This document shows positions 30,784 through 40,060 of a stretch of DNA of 64,000 nt, in pieces; the stretch's first letter is position 1, and each line of letters begins with the position of its first letter. The DNA is from Nocardia kruczakiae NBRC 101016. Its GTDB lineage: Bacteria > Actinomycetota > Actinomycetes > Mycobacteriales > Mycobacteriaceae. The DNA lies in the NCBI RefSeq assembly GCF_001612965.1, contig NZ_BDBL01000002.1, positions 300,826 to 364,825 on the forward strand. The letters run 5' to 3'. Under the pieces are notes generated by a model. That model did no database searches. It was not told the origin of the DNA and saw nothing but the letters and a program-made list of their open reading frames with translations. The translations under genes and the position numbers were made by a program.

Positions 30784-32760
30784 CTACACCAGCGATTCGC
30801 GCCACGCGGTGTGCAGCGCCGCGAAACGTCCGGTCGATGCGATCAGATCCGCGGGCGTCCCGTCCTCGACGATGCGCCCGGAATCCATCACCAGCACCCG
30901 GTCGGCGATGGCGACGGTCGACAGCCGATGCGCGATGATCACCGCGGTGCGCCCGCGCAGCACGGTCTCGAGCGCGCGCTGTACCTGCCGCTCGCCCGGA
31001 ATGTCGAGGCTCGAGGTGGCCTCGTCCAGCACGATCACCGCCGGATCGGCCAGGAAGACACGAGCGAAGGCGACGAGCTGACGCTGACCGGCCGACAACC
31101 GCCCGCCGCGTTTGCGCACATCGGTGTCGAATCCGTCCGGCAGCGACATCACGAAGTCGTACAGTCCGACCGCACGGGCCGCCGCGAACACCTCGGCATC
31201 GGTGGCGTCGGGCCGGCCGAGCCGGATGTTGTCGGCGACGGAACCGGAGAACAGGTACGACTCCTGCGTCACCATCGCGATCGCACGGCGCAGCTCCGCG
31301 TCGGCGATCGTGCGCAGGTCGATGCCGTCCAGCGACACCGTGCCCGACACGGGGTCGTAGAACCGCGCGATCAGCTTGGCCAGGGTCGACTTTCCGGCAC
31401 CGGTGGCACCGACCAGCGCGACGATCTGACCGGCCTCGACGGTGAGCGAGAACCGCGGCAGCACCGACCGCGCGGGGCGCGCCTCGCCGCCGGACACATC
31501 GTCCCGGCTCGGGTAGCCGAAGACGACATCCGTCAGGCGCAGTTCACCTCGCGCGCGCTCGAGCGGATGTGGGGCATCGGGTTCGGCCACACTCGGCCGC
31601 TCCTCCAGCACGCCCGATATCCGCTCCAGCGCGGCCGCCGCGGACTGATAGGAGTTGAACACCTGGGCCAATTCGTCCAGCGGGCCGTAGAACTGCCGCA
31701 GGTACAGCAGGAAGGCCGCGAGCACACCGATTTCGGTGTGGCCGTGGATGACTCGCCACGCACCGACGACCAGGATGACGACGTTCGTCACATTGCTGAT
31801 CAACCGAACCAGGCCGATGTAGGCCGCCATCCCGTGCAGCGCACTGATATTCGCGGCCCGGTATTCGGCATCGGAGTCGACCAGAATGGCCTCGTTGCGT
31901 TCCTCGCGCCGGAAGGCCTGCACCGCACGGATTCCGCCCATGGTCTCGACGAAATGCACGACCACCTTCGCGATCGCCCCTCGGGTGCGGCGGTAGCCGG
32001 CCCGCTGGCGCCGCTGCGCCCAGCGCGTCACGAAAACCAGCGGGACGAAACCGACCAGCACCACCGCGGCGAGCGGAATATCGAGCCACAGCAGGATCGC
32101 GGCGATCGTCACCACCGACAGTACGGCGCTCAGCGCGTCGTTGAGCGCACGCTCGAGCAGATCCTCGAGCGATTCCAGATCACTGGTGAGCCGCGCGACG
32201 ATCTTGCCGGAGGTGTAGTTCTCGTGGAAATCGATCGAGAGCCGCTGCACGTGCGTGAAGACCCGCAGCCGCAGATCGAACAGCACCTGCTGGCTCAACC
32301 GGCCGGAGATGCGCAGGAAGAGAAAGGTCGTCACGCCGCCCAGCGCGGTGCAGCCCAGAATGCCGCCCACGGCCAGCGCCAGCGGCAACCAGTCGCCGTC
32401 GAGCGCGCGGCCCACCCCGGTGTCGACGCCGTGGGCGACGAACAGCGGCGTCGCCACCAGGGCGGCATTGTCGATCACGATCAGCACCAGCGCGGCGGCC
32501 GCCCACCGGCGGTAGGGCCGGATCAGCGACCACAGCAGCCGGCGCGACCGTGCCGCCAGGGCGAGGTTGACCGCATCGGTCTGCTCGCCCTCCTCGGCCG
32601 CTACGCCCCGCCAGTCGGCCTCGGAATCGGCGTCGACGCGCAGGGCCCGGGCTGCGTCGTCACGGGCCGCCGCGTCCGGGCGGCCGGTGATCGTGCCCGC
32701 CCGGTCAGTGTTCGTGCGCGAAGCTGCGTCCTCGCTCGGGTTCTCCGGCATCGAGCTCAC
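30784..32760 (-). CDS. ABC exporter half-transporter with consensus ATPase site
   Basis: 658 residues: an acidic cytoplasmic extension of about 75 residues, six membrane helices (about 80-370), and an ATPase domain. Walker A GATGAGKST, Walker B VIVLDEATSSLD with glutamate, and H-loop IIAHRLSTV, but the signature is LSAGQRQ rather than LSGGQ. It overlaps the partner gene by 56 bases (ATG 32760; a second ATG nine bases later). The partner has the complementary degenerate site, making a second heterodimeric exporter in this window with the same division of labour as the 7667-11346 pair. Similar to mycobacterial multidrug-type exporters; substrate unknown. Confidence 0.9.
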   Translation of the reverse strand: MSSMPENPSEDAASRTNTDRAGTITGRPDAAARDDAARALRVDADSEADWRGVAAEEGEQTDAVNLALAARSRRLLWSLIRPYRRWAAAALVLIVIDNAALVATPLFVAHGVDTGVGRALDGDWLPLALAVGGILGCTALGGVTTFLFLRISGRLSQQVLFDLRLRVFTHVQRLSIDFHENYTSGKIVARLTSDLESLEDLLERALNDALSAVLSVVTIAAILLWLDIPLAAVVLVGFVPLVFVTRWAQRRQRAGYRRTRGAIAKVVVHFVETMGGIRAVQAFRREERNEAILVDSDAEYRAANISALHGMAAYIGLVRLISNVTNVVILVVGAWRVIHGHTEIGVLAAFLLYLRQFYGPLDELAQVFNSYQSAAAALERISGVLEERPSVAEPDAPHPLERARGELRLTDVVFGYPSRDDVSGGEARPARSVLPRFSLTVEAGQIVALVGATGAGKSTLAKLIARFYDPVSGTVSLDGIDLRTIADAELRRAIAMVTQESYLFSGSVADNIRLGRPDATDAEVFAAARAVGLYDFVMSLPDGFDTDVRKRGGRLSAGQRQLVAFARVFLADPAVIVLDEATSSLDIPGERQVQRALETVLRGRTAVIIAHRLSTVAIADRVLVMDSGRIVEDGTPADLIASTGRFAALHTAWRESLV

Positions 32761-34576
32761 CTCCCATCAATTCCCGGTAGCGCGAACAGGTTTCGAGTAG
32801 TCGTTCGTGAGGTCCGTCGGCGATGATGCGGCCGCCGTCGAGGACGGCGACCCGATCCGCCCACGCCGCGGTCGACGGGCGGTGGGCCACCAGCAGCACG
32901 GTGGCTCCGGCCAGCGCCTCGCGCAGCCGCACCTGGACCTGTTCCTCGGTGCTCACGTCCAGGGCGGAGAGCGGGTCGTCCAGGACCACGATGTGCCCGC
33001 CGGAGTGTTTCTGCCGGTCCAGCACGGCTCGCGCCAGCGCCAGGCGCTGCCGCTGCCCGCCCGACAGGCTCAGGCCCTGCTCTCCGATCCGGGTGCGCAG
33101 GCCCCACGGCAACTCGTCGACGAACCGCGCGGCGCAGGCCACCTCGAGTGCCCCGCGGGCCCGGTCCTCGCCGGCGTCGGGATAACCGAGGGTGATGTTC
33201 TCGCGCACGCTGGCCGAGAACAGCACCGGATCCTCGAAGGCCACCGAGACCTGCGAACGCAGATCCGACAGCCGCATCGAGCGCACGTCGATCCCGTCGA
33301 TCGTCACCGCGCCCGCCGCGACGTCGAACAGTCGCGGCACCAGACCCAGCAGCGCCGACTTACCGCTGCCGGTGGCGCCGACCACCGCGACCGTCTCGCC
33401 CGGCCGCAGCCGCAGCGAAATGTCGTGCAGCAGATCGCGATCGGCGTCCGGGAAGCGGAAACGCACCCGGTCGAAACGCAATTCACCACGCAGCGGCCGC
33501 GGCGGGGCCACGGGATGTTCCGGATCGGTGATCTCGACGGGTGTGTCGATCACCTCCCAGAACCGTTGCGCCGCGGTGCGGGCGTGGTTCATCTCGGCCA
33601 GCAGGAAGCCGAAGCCCATGATCGGCCACTGCAGGTAGGTGGTCAGCGTGATACCGGCGACCAGGGCGCCGACCGTCATCGCCTGTTCGGTGAGCAGATA
33701 TCCGCCGACGGCGAGCGCGGCCGCGATACCCAACGCGGACAACGTGTTCAACGCCGTCCACAACCGTGCCGCCAACCGCACCATGGCCAGCTCGAGGGAT
33801 TGCAGCTCCCGCGCCTCGGCGCGGAACCGGCGACCGAACCACGGGCCGCGGCCGAACGCCTTCAGCACGCGGATACCCTGCGCGGACTCCTCGACCGTCG
33901 TGGCGAGATGCCCGGACTGGTCCTGCGCGCGACGCGAGGCGCGACCGTAACCCTGTTCGAATTGCAACGCGAGCAGAACGAGCGGAACCGCGATGAGCAG
34001 TTCGATCAGCCCGATCTGCCAGCTCAGGACGAACAGCAGTGCCACGCCGACGCCCAGCGTCGCACTCAGCGACATCAGCGAGGGCGCGACGAAGGCGAAG
34101 AAGCGCCGCAGGGTGGACATGTCGGTGATCGCCCGCGAGGTTAGTTGTCCCGACTCCATCCCGTCGTGCACGCCGACCGAGAGCACCTGCAAACGCTGGA
34201 AGAGCTTGCCGCGCAAGGACACCTCGAGCCGGCTCGCCGGCGCCGCGATGATCCACCGCCGCCACCACGAGGTGACCGTGCTGAGCACCGCCAGCCCCAC
34301 CACCAGCCCGATCGGCCCCCAGATGCCGCCGAAATTCCGCTGCGCGACCGGGCCGTCGACGATCCGCGCGGTGACGAACGGCAACGCGATATCGCACAGC
34401 ATGCCGAGCCCCGACAGCACGGCACTGCCGAACAGCGCCGCCCGATAGGGCCGGATCTCCGGCCACAGACGCCGCAGCGAACCCGCACCCGTCACTCGGG
34501 CGCCGAAGTTTTCGTCGACCGTTCCGGTTCTGTCGTCCTCCGAATCGGATACGGTCTCCGTCGTAGCGACGGACAC
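32705..34576 (-). CDS. ABC exporter half-transporter with degenerate ATPase site
   Basis: 623 residues with an acidic start (TVSDSEDDRTG), six membrane helices (about 45-340) and an ATPase domain. Walker A GATGSGKSA, signature LSGGQRQRL, H-loop VAHRPST. Walker B is VVLDDPLSALD, with aspartate where the catalytic glutamate belongs. The start is GTG 34576, 5 bases after AAGGGGGAT; the ATG at 34735 would add 53 residues of arginine-rich sequence unlike the family. First gene of the two-gene transporter operon. Drug or lipid export is plausible but not shown by sequence. Confidence 0.9.
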   Translation of the reverse strand: MSVATTETVSDSEDDRTGTVDENFGARVTGAGSLRRLWPEIRPYRAALFGSAVLSGLGMLCDIALPFVTARIVDGPVAQRNFGGIWGPIGLVVGLAVLSTVTSWWRRWIIAAPASRLEVSLRGKLFQRLQVLSVGVHDGMESGQLTSRAITDMSTLRRFFAFVAPSLMSLSATLGVGVALLFVLSWQIGLIELLIAVPLVLLALQFEQGYGRASRRAQDQSGHLATTVEESAQGIRVLKAFGRGPWFGRRFRAEARELQSLELAMVRLAARLWTALNTLSALGIAAALAVGGYLLTEQAMTVGALVAGITLTTYLQWPIMGFGFLLAEMNHARTAAQRFWEVIDTPVEITDPEHPVAPPRPLRGELRFDRVRFRFPDADRDLLHDISLRLRPGETVAVVGATGSGKSALLGLVPRLFDVAAGAVTIDGIDVRSMRLSDLRSQVSVAFEDPVLFSASVRENITLGYPDAGEDRARGALEVACAARFVDELPWGLRTRIGEQGLSLSGGQRQRLALARAVLDRQKHSGGHIVVLDDPLSALDVSTEEQVQVRLREALAGATVLLVAHRPSTAAWADRVAVLDGGRIIADGPHERLLETCSRYRELMGGELDAGEPERGRSFAHEH

Positions 34577-34889
34577 AACAATCCCCCTTCGCCAGGTCGT
34601 CTTTCGCCGATCGATCACCACCGCACCGCCCCGGCCCCCGACCGGGCGCGCGTACGACCTTCCAGATTGCCAGCGCTCGCGCCGCCCGCCAACCGATTTT
34701 CGACCGCTACACCACTGCACACGCCCGAACAGCACAGCCGCTCGTCAACCCGTCCCACCTTCCAGTGCACATCCGCAGAACACCCCACTGATTGCTGACG
34801 TCCCCCACCTGCTCGAGTAACCTCCACACCCGGGCCCTTCGCGACCGCGCCGGTGCCCGACGGGGATTCGGGCGAAAGGACCACCGGCT
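34577..34889. other. Divergent intergenic region, no gene seen
   Basis: About 310 bases between the leftward ABC operon and the rightward methyltransferase. It is C-rich on the plus strand with no long open frame showing coding bias. An AAAGGA site sits 9 bases before the methyltransferase GTG. Both promoters should lie here. Confidence 0.5.
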
Positions 34890-36074
34890 GTGAACAACAC
34901 GCGGATGGTCGGGTTGTTCGCCGGAATCGGGGGGTTGGAACTCGGGCTCAGCGCCCATGGCTGGCATTCCGAGCTGCTCTGTGAAATCGACCCCGGCGCA
35001 CGCGCGGTCCTGTCCGCCCGCTTCCCCGAGGTCGAAACCCACGCCGATGTCACCCGCCTGCGCGCGCTGCCCGCCGGAACCGAATTGGTGGCGGCCGGAT
35101 TTCCCTGCCAGGACCTCTCGCAGGCGGGACGGACGGCGGGGATCACCGGCGAGCGGTCGGGCCTGGTCGACGAGGTGTTCCGGCTGGTTCGCCGCAAGCG
35201 CGGGCCGCGCTGGCTGCTGATCGAGAACGTCCCGTTCATGTTGCAGCTGGGGCGCGGGCAGGCGATGCGGCACATCACGGCCGCATTGGAGGAGCTGGGC
35301 TACACCTGGGCCTATCGAGTGGTCGACGCGCGCGCGTTCGGGCTGCCGCAGCGGCGACAGCGGGTGCTGATGCTGGCGTCGCGGTCGGAGGATCCGCGGC
35401 CCGTGCTGTTCGGCACCGATGCCGGGCCGCGCACGATCGGCGATCCCGAGGTGGATCCCTGTGGCTTCTACTGGACCGAGGGGGTGCGCGGACTGGGCTG
35501 GGCGGTGAATGCGGTGCCGACGTTGAAGGGCGGGTCCGGGCTCGGTATCGCCAGTCCGCCCGCGGTCCGATTGCCCGCCGGTGAGATCGTCACCCCCGGA
35601 ATCACCGATGCCGAACGGCTGCAAGGCTTTTCCCACGACTGGACCGCGCCCGCACTCGCCGCCGCAGGGGTGCGTCCCGGACATCGGTGGAAGCTGGTCG
35701 GCAATGCGGTGAGTGTGCGGATGGCGTCGTGGATCGGGTCCCGCCTGGCCGCCCCGGTCGACGGGGTGGCCGCGGAGTACGCGCCGCTGACCGCGCATCG
35801 CTGGCCCACGGCGGCGTGGGGCCATGCCGGTAAGGCGTATCGGGTCCCGGTGTCGACATGGCCGGTACACGAGCCGTACGAGGATCTGCGCTGGTTCCTC
35901 GACGATGCCCGCCTGCTGTCGGCCCGCGCGACCGCCGGTTTCCTGCGTCGCGCCGCGCGGGGCACGCTGCGCTTTCCGCCCGGCTTCATCACCGATATGG
36001 AGAACCACCTGATCCGCATGGGAGGCCTGCCGCGGGAGGGTGCGGGTATCCCGTACGTCTCGGCGGCGGTGTGA
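34890..36074 (+). CDS. dcm-like: DNA (cytosine-5) methyltransferase
   Basis: 394 residues. Methylates carbon 5 of cytosine in a specific sequence. Motif I GLFAGIGGLELGL (AdoMet), motif IV FPCQDLS with the catalytic cysteine, motif VI ENVPFML, motif VIII QRRQRVL, motif IX and X around ERLQGFSHDW and LVGNAVSV. The target-recognition region between VIII and IX is short (about 100 residues). The last 115 residues after motif X are an extension. GTG 34890 with AAAGGA upstream. A vsr gene follows 70 bases later; no restriction endonuclease is recognisable next to it, so the pair may be solitary or a restriction-modification remnant. Confidence 0.93.
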   Translation: MNNTRMVGLFAGIGGLELGLSAHGWHSELLCEIDPGARAVLSARFPEVETHADVTRLRALPAGTELVAAGFPCQDLSQAGRTAGITGERSGLVDEVFRLVRRKRGPRWLLIENVPFMLQLGRGQAMRHITAALEELGYTWAYRVVDARAFGLPQRRQRVLMLASRSEDPRPVLFGTDAGPRTIGDPEVDPCGFYWTEGVRGLGWAVNAVPTLKGGSGLGIASPPAVRLPAGEIVTPGITDAERLQGFSHDWTAPALAAAGVRPGHRWKLVGNAVSVRMASWIGSRLAAPVDGVAAEYAPLTAHRWPTAAWGHAGKAYRVPVSTWPVHEPYEDLRWFLDDARLLSARATAGFLRRAARGTLRFPPGFITDMENHLIRMGGLPREGAGIPYVSAAV

Positions 36075-36144
36075 AGTGTCGAATCGGTCACCGAATCGGG
36101 CCCCGGGAACACCGGCCCGCCGGTGGACGCTGTAAGGGTTGTGC

Positions 36145-36561
36145 ATGAGTTCCGGCCGTCCCCTCACCGACGCGGTGACCAGTGCCCGGATGGCCCGGCA
36201 GCGGCGGACGGGTACCGCCCCGGAGACCGCGCTGCGTACCGAACTGCACCGGCGGGGCCTGCGTTATTTCGTGGACCGCGCTCCGCTTCCGGGTCTGCGT
36301 CGCCGCGCCGACCTGGTGTTCCCGCGTCGCAAGGTGGCGGTGTACGTGGACGGGTGTTTCTGGCACCGCTGCCCCGAACACGCCACCTATCCGAAGAACA
36401 ACGCCGAGTGGTGGGCGGAGAAATTGGCCGGCAATGTGGCGCGCGACCGCGATACCGATGCGCGGCTCACCGCCGCGGGGTGGCTGGTGGTGCGGATCTG
36501 GGAACACGAGAATTCGGTCGCCGCCGCGGATCGGGTGCAGTCGGCTTTGTCGGGGCGATAG
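36145..36561 (+). CDS. vsr: Very short patch repair endonuclease (Vsr)
   Basis: 138 residues. Vsr nicks next to T:G mismatches that arise when 5-methylcytosine deaminates, and so protects methylated sites from mutation. Visible: MARQRRTGTAPE, RADLVFPRRKVAVYVDG with the metal-binding aspartate, the zinc and catalytic GCFWHRCPEH, and WLVVRIWEHE. ATG 36145 is used. It follows the cytosine methyltransferase on the same strand, the classic pairing, and supports the view that the methylase is active. Confidence 0.93.
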   Translation: MSSGRPLTDAVTSARMARQRRTGTAPETALRTELHRRGLRYFVDRAPLPGLRRRADLVFPRRKVAVYVDGCFWHRCPEHATYPKNNAEWWAEKLAGNVARDRDTDARLTAAGWLVVRIWEHENSVAAADRVQSALSGR

Positions 36562-36640
36562 ACCATGATGGAAGTGCAGCCGACATTGCAACGGGAATCC
36601 CGCACATTCCGAACGTGGGCGATGACGTGAAACGAGGGCA

Positions 36641-37429
36641 ATGACGCCGAGCGGGCCGCACGATCGTGCGGCGGACGAATCCGGTGCGGTGGCCGTACTG
36701 GAGCGAGACCACGCGCCGGTGCGGGTGCGGTTCCGCCTCGTCCGCTCGTTGATCGCGGCCGCCGTCGCCGTCGCGGGCGTCTGCTATTCGTCGTGGATCC
36801 TGGAGTTCGTCCTGCCGATCCATCTGAACCCGATCAGGTCATTCCTCAGCGAATTGGATGCCGAGGGCCGTCCTTTTCGCTGGGTGTTCGATCTCGGCGA
36901 CACCATCGCCGGTTCACTCACCTTGATTTCCGCGGTCGCGGCGATGTTCGTCTTCTCGCGGCGGCGTCTGTCGACCGTGGGCTGGGTGGCGCTGGGCTGT
37001 TTCGGCGCGTCCACGATCGCCGATGCGCAATGGCCCTTGCACACCTGCTCGGGGCCGTGCCCGCCGTCGGACAGCGGCATGTTTCCGCAATTGCACCAGA
37101 TTCACGCGCTGACCAGCACGCTGGCGGTCACGTCGATATTCGTGGCGATGATCGCGTTCAGTGTCGCCGCCTTCCGCTATCGGCGCTGGCCGATTCTGCG
37201 GCATTCCGGATTGTGGATCCTGATCATCGGCTCGGCCGCGACGGCGTGGATGCTGATCGCCGACAATCTGCCGGGCAATTACGCACTGGGCATCGCCCAG
37301 CGCATCCAGGTCGGATCCATGTCGCTGTGGCTGATCGCGCTCGCCGTGCAGATCTGGGTCGCGCAGCGTGCGATCAGCGGCGACGGGCGGAAGCGCGCAC
37401 GGCCTCCGGCTCCTCGTTCCCCAGCATGA
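36641..37429 (+). CDS. DUF998 membrane protein
   Basis: 262 residues with about six to seven membrane helices. Typical of DUF998: an extracytoplasmic loop after helix 1 with FLSELDAEGRPFRWVFDLGD, and a conserved Cys-containing loop (WPLHTCSGPC) between helices 3 and 4, followed by helices around 150-230. Function unknown; a mycobacterial-type envelope protein is the usual guess. Spacing from vsr is 79 bases, so cotranscription is possible but not clear. Its 3' end overlaps a small minus-strand ORF. Confidence 0.85.
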   Translation: MTPSGPHDRAADESGAVAVLERDHAPVRVRFRLVRSLIAAAVAVAGVCYSSWILEFVLPIHLNPIRSFLSELDAEGRPFRWVFDLGDTIAGSLTLISAVAAMFVFSRRRLSTVGWVALGCFGASTIADAQWPLHTCSGPCPPSDSGMFPQLHQIHALTSTLAVTSIFVAMIAFSVAAFRYRRWPILRHSGLWILIIGSAATAWMLIADNLPGNYALGIAQRIQVGSMSLWLIALAVQIWVAQRAISGDGRKRARPPAPRSPA

Positions 37430-37532
37430 CCAGCGAGCGGGGCGCCGATTCCGCCACCGCGCCCGCGATCGCCATGGCCGCGAAGGTGGCCAGTATGACG
37501 CCCATTACCAGTACCTCGACAACTGTGTTCAT
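37374..37532 (-). CDS. Possible small membrane protein (52 residues)
   Basis: From ATG 37532 the frame encodes 52 residues with one clear membrane helix (VVEVLVMGVILATFAAMAIAG) and a charged C-terminal tail with Glu and Arg. The first 20 or so residues would span the membrane. AGGGA lies immediately upstream of the ATG, slightly too close. It overlaps the convergent DUF998 gene end by 56 bases. No family recognised. Its small size and clean single helix are the only support. Confidence 0.45.
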   Translation of the reverse strand: MNTVVEVLVMGVILATFAAMAIAGAVAESAPRSLVMLGNEEPEAVRASARRR

Positions 37533-37600
37533 ATCCCTACGATGACAGCGCCGACTGGCATGCATTTGTGCGGAACTTGGGTATAGCCTGAGAATGCCGG

Positions 37601-39160
37601 TTAGCCCACCGAGACGGTGACGGTATGCGTCGTGGTCCGCGCCGGAAGCGCCCCGGTGTCGACCCGCAGAATTTCACCGGTGTCCTGGCGGCCGTCCGGC
37701 AAGATCTTCGGTTTCAGGCCGAAGGGCGCCGCGCTGCCGGTGCTGCCGGCCAAGCCGAAATCGCTGTCGTCGGAGATGTAGAGCGTGCGGCCGCCGTCGG
37801 TGGTGGCGACGCCTTCGATTTTGTCGTGGCCGAAGAATGCGCCGGCCGGATTCAATCCCGCGACCAGTCCGGCGAGGTCCAGGTTCGATTTCTTCGCGAC
37901 CGGGGTGATGCCGGCCTTGCCGAGCGCGGCGATCCCGTCGGCGGTCGATACCTTGCCGACATAGGTTTCCAGCGGTGTGTCACCGACGAGCAGGCCGAGA
38001 TTCGGGTCGTAGCGGGTGCCGGGCACATTCGCTCGGGGTCCGATATCGGTGGCGCCGTTCAGATCGATCGTCCACAGTTTCTTGTTCGCCTTGGGCGCGA
38101 GTTCACCGTCACGTTCGTCCACGAGAAAGGTGTGGTCGTCCAGTGCGGTGATTTCGGATACGGCTAGTTTGCGCTTCGGATCCTCGAGCGGATAGACGAA
38201 TTCGGCGACGGCACGGGTCTGCAGATCGACGGTGACGATCCGGGTCATCGGCACTTCCCGCGCCGAATCCAAACCCGGTGTCTGCAAACCACTTTGAATC
38301 ACACCGACAAGTCGCCGGCCGTCCGGCGTGACGGTGAGACCTTCCATTCCCTGATTCGGCGTTCGCATCGTCAGTTCCCGCGGCAGGCCGGAACCCGGTG
38401 CGAGACGGTCGATTTCGGTGCCGGACGCGTCGAAGTGCACGAGGAACGGACCGTATTCGTCCGAGACCCAGAAGGTGCCGTCGGGCAGGGCGACCAGTCC
38501 CTCCGGGTCCAGGCCGTGATCGATGGGCGGCAAGGTATGACCGTCCAGGTCGCGCATGGTCTCCCCGGTCGACGCGGCGGTGTCGACCAATCCGTTGAAA
38601 CCGACGCCCGCGCGGTTCTTCAGGTCGATCGTGGATTCCAGTACCGCGCGCGTTCCGGTCAGCCGGAATTTGCCGATCTTCGGCACGAAAGTGGGTATGG
38701 GAACGAGCTTTTCGTTCTTGCCGGGCCCGTCGACGTTCGGGCCGCGGTCGGTGAGCCCGTAGAACTCGTCGGCCGAACCCGGCACCGGCGTCCACGCGGA
38801 CCCGAATCCGCTGCCCTGCACCGTGGTGCCGCCGAAGTCGCCGAGCGGCGCGATATCGGTGGTGTAGAGGTGCACCGCATCGGAGGTGGTCACCGTGAAG
38901 GTGTCCTCGCCCTGGTAGCCGGGCTCCGGCGTGTAGCGCACGGAGCCGTCGGCGGTGCGGTCGAGACGGCCGTGCGGCGGTGTGCCGAAGGCGACGGCCG
39001 CGCCACCGCCCGTGCGGGCGGACAGGTCGTCGAGCGATACGACCAGCGGCCGGTCCCGGTCGGTGTGCCATTGCGGTTCGCTACCGCCGGACGAACAGGC
39101 GGCGGCCGCGCAGAGCACGGCGCCGGCGAGGGCGAATCGGAGCAGATGACTGGTTCCCAC
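37601..39160 (-). CDS. Secreted esterase-like phytase-family lipoprotein
   Basis: 519 residues. The start is a signal peptide (about 1-21) ending AAAC, a lipobox-like site at Cys 22, so a lipoprotein is likely. Residues about 35-95 form an Ig-like segment (VRYTPEPGYQGEDTFTV). The rest is a beta-propeller-like domain of the esterase-like-phytase type: GFGSAWTPVP, YGLTDRGPNVDGPG, GLDPEGLVALPDGTFWVSDEYGPF, MRTPNQGMEGLTVTPDGRRL, and a C-terminal KIEGVATTDGGRTLYISDD. These proteins are thought to hydrolyse phosphate esters outside the cell, but activity is not established. GTG 39160. Confidence 0.85.
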   Translation of the reverse strand: MGTSHLLRFALAGAVLCAAAACSSGGSEPQWHTDRDRPLVVSLDDLSARTGGGAAVAFGTPPHGRLDRTADGSVRYTPEPGYQGEDTFTVTTSDAVHLYTTDIAPLGDFGGTTVQGSGFGSAWTPVPGSADEFYGLTDRGPNVDGPGKNEKLVPIPTFVPKIGKFRLTGTRAVLESTIDLKNRAGVGFNGLVDTAASTGETMRDLDGHTLPPIDHGLDPEGLVALPDGTFWVSDEYGPFLVHFDASGTEIDRLAPGSGLPRELTMRTPNQGMEGLTVTPDGRRLVGVIQSGLQTPGLDSAREVPMTRIVTVDLQTRAVAEFVYPLEDPKRKLAVSEITALDDHTFLVDERDGELAPKANKKLWTIDLNGATDIGPRANVPGTRYDPNLGLLVGDTPLETYVGKVSTADGIAALGKAGITPVAKKSNLDLAGLVAGLNPAGAFFGHDKIEGVATTDGGRTLYISDDSDFGLAGSTGSAAPFGLKPKILPDGRQDTGEILRVDTGALPARTTTHTVTVSVG

Positions 39161-39273
39161 CGGTGATACCTATCCTGCCGAGTCGACGATCAGCTGTCGG
39201 GAACCTGAACAGTTATCCGACGGCAATCGAGTTCGCCCAGCGGGCGTTCCCAGCGCTGGGTAGGGTCACCCGG

Positions 39274-40050
39274 GTGACCAGCGAAGCGCCGGAATCATCC
39301 GTTCCCGTCGACCTGCTCGAAGCCGTGCACGCGGCGACCGAGTCCCTGTTCGGCGCGGTGGAAGCGTTGCACGACAGCGATATCGCCGAACCGTCACTGC
39401 TGCCGGGCTGGACTCGCGGCCATCTGCTGGCCCACCTGTCCCGCAATGCCGACGGACTGGTGAACCTGCTGCTGTGGGCCCGCACGGGCATCGAAACCCC
39501 GCAGTACGCAAGCCAATTGCTGCGCGACTCCGATATCGAGGCCGGTGCGCCGCGCCCCCTCGCCGAGCAGCTGAGCGACCTGCGCGCGTCCGCGGATCGC
39601 TTTCTCGGCCTGGCCCGGGCCATGCCGCCGGAACGCTGGCAGTACCGCGTGCGGGCGCGCACGGGTAAGGAACTGGCCGCCGCCGTGGTGCCGTGGTTGC
39701 GCCTGCGCGAGATCGAGATTCACCGCGTCGACCTGAACATCGGCTACCGGCCCGCCGACTGGCCGGCCGCCTTCGTGGCCCGGATGCTGCCGGAGGTGGC
39801 CGCCGGATTCGACCACGCGGCCTCCGCCCACCGCCCCGCCGATGCCAAACCGATGACCTCCGACCCCGATCAGCCGCCGCCCCCGAGCTTCACTCTCGTC
39901 GCCACCGACACCGATTTCACCGCCAAGGTGGGCCCCGACCCTTCCGACACCATTTCCGGCCCCGCAGCGGAGCTGCTGGCATGGTTGATCGGCCGCAGCG
40001 ACGGCGTCGGGCTCACCGGATATCTGCCGAATCTGCCCGCGTGGTTGTGA
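39274..40050 (+). CDS. Maleylpyruvate isomerase family mycothiol-dependent protein
   Basis: 258 residues, DinB-like four-helix bundle plus C-terminal SCP2-like domain, the MDMPI architecture. The metal-site pattern is visible: LPGWTRGHLLAHLSRNADG with a histidine, and REIEIHRVDL with glutamate and histidine. In Corynebacterium glutamicum the homologue isomerises maleylpyruvate using mycothiol, the actinobacterial thiol. The gentisate-pathway partners are not in the window, so the substrate is unknown. GTG 39274 is the start because upstream codons run over the promoter of the divergent lipoprotein gene. Converges on the dienelactone hydrolase, 10 bases apart. Confidence 0.88.
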   Translation: MTSEAPESSVPVDLLEAVHAATESLFGAVEALHDSDIAEPSLLPGWTRGHLLAHLSRNADGLVNLLLWARTGIETPQYASQLLRDSDIEAGAPRPLAEQLSDLRASADRFLGLARAMPPERWQYRVRARTGKELAAAVVPWLRLREIEIHRVDLNIGYRPADWPAAFVARMLPEVAAGFDHAASAHRPADAKPMTSDPDQPPPPSFTLVATDTDFTAKVGPDPSDTISGPAAELLAWLIGRSDGVGLTGYLPNLPAWL

Positions 40051-40060
40051 GGCGCCGGAC

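Noticed and set aside
36387..36641. 84-residue minus-strand ORF over vsr
   Set aside because: Lies over the conserved Vsr active site in antisense; shadow ORF.
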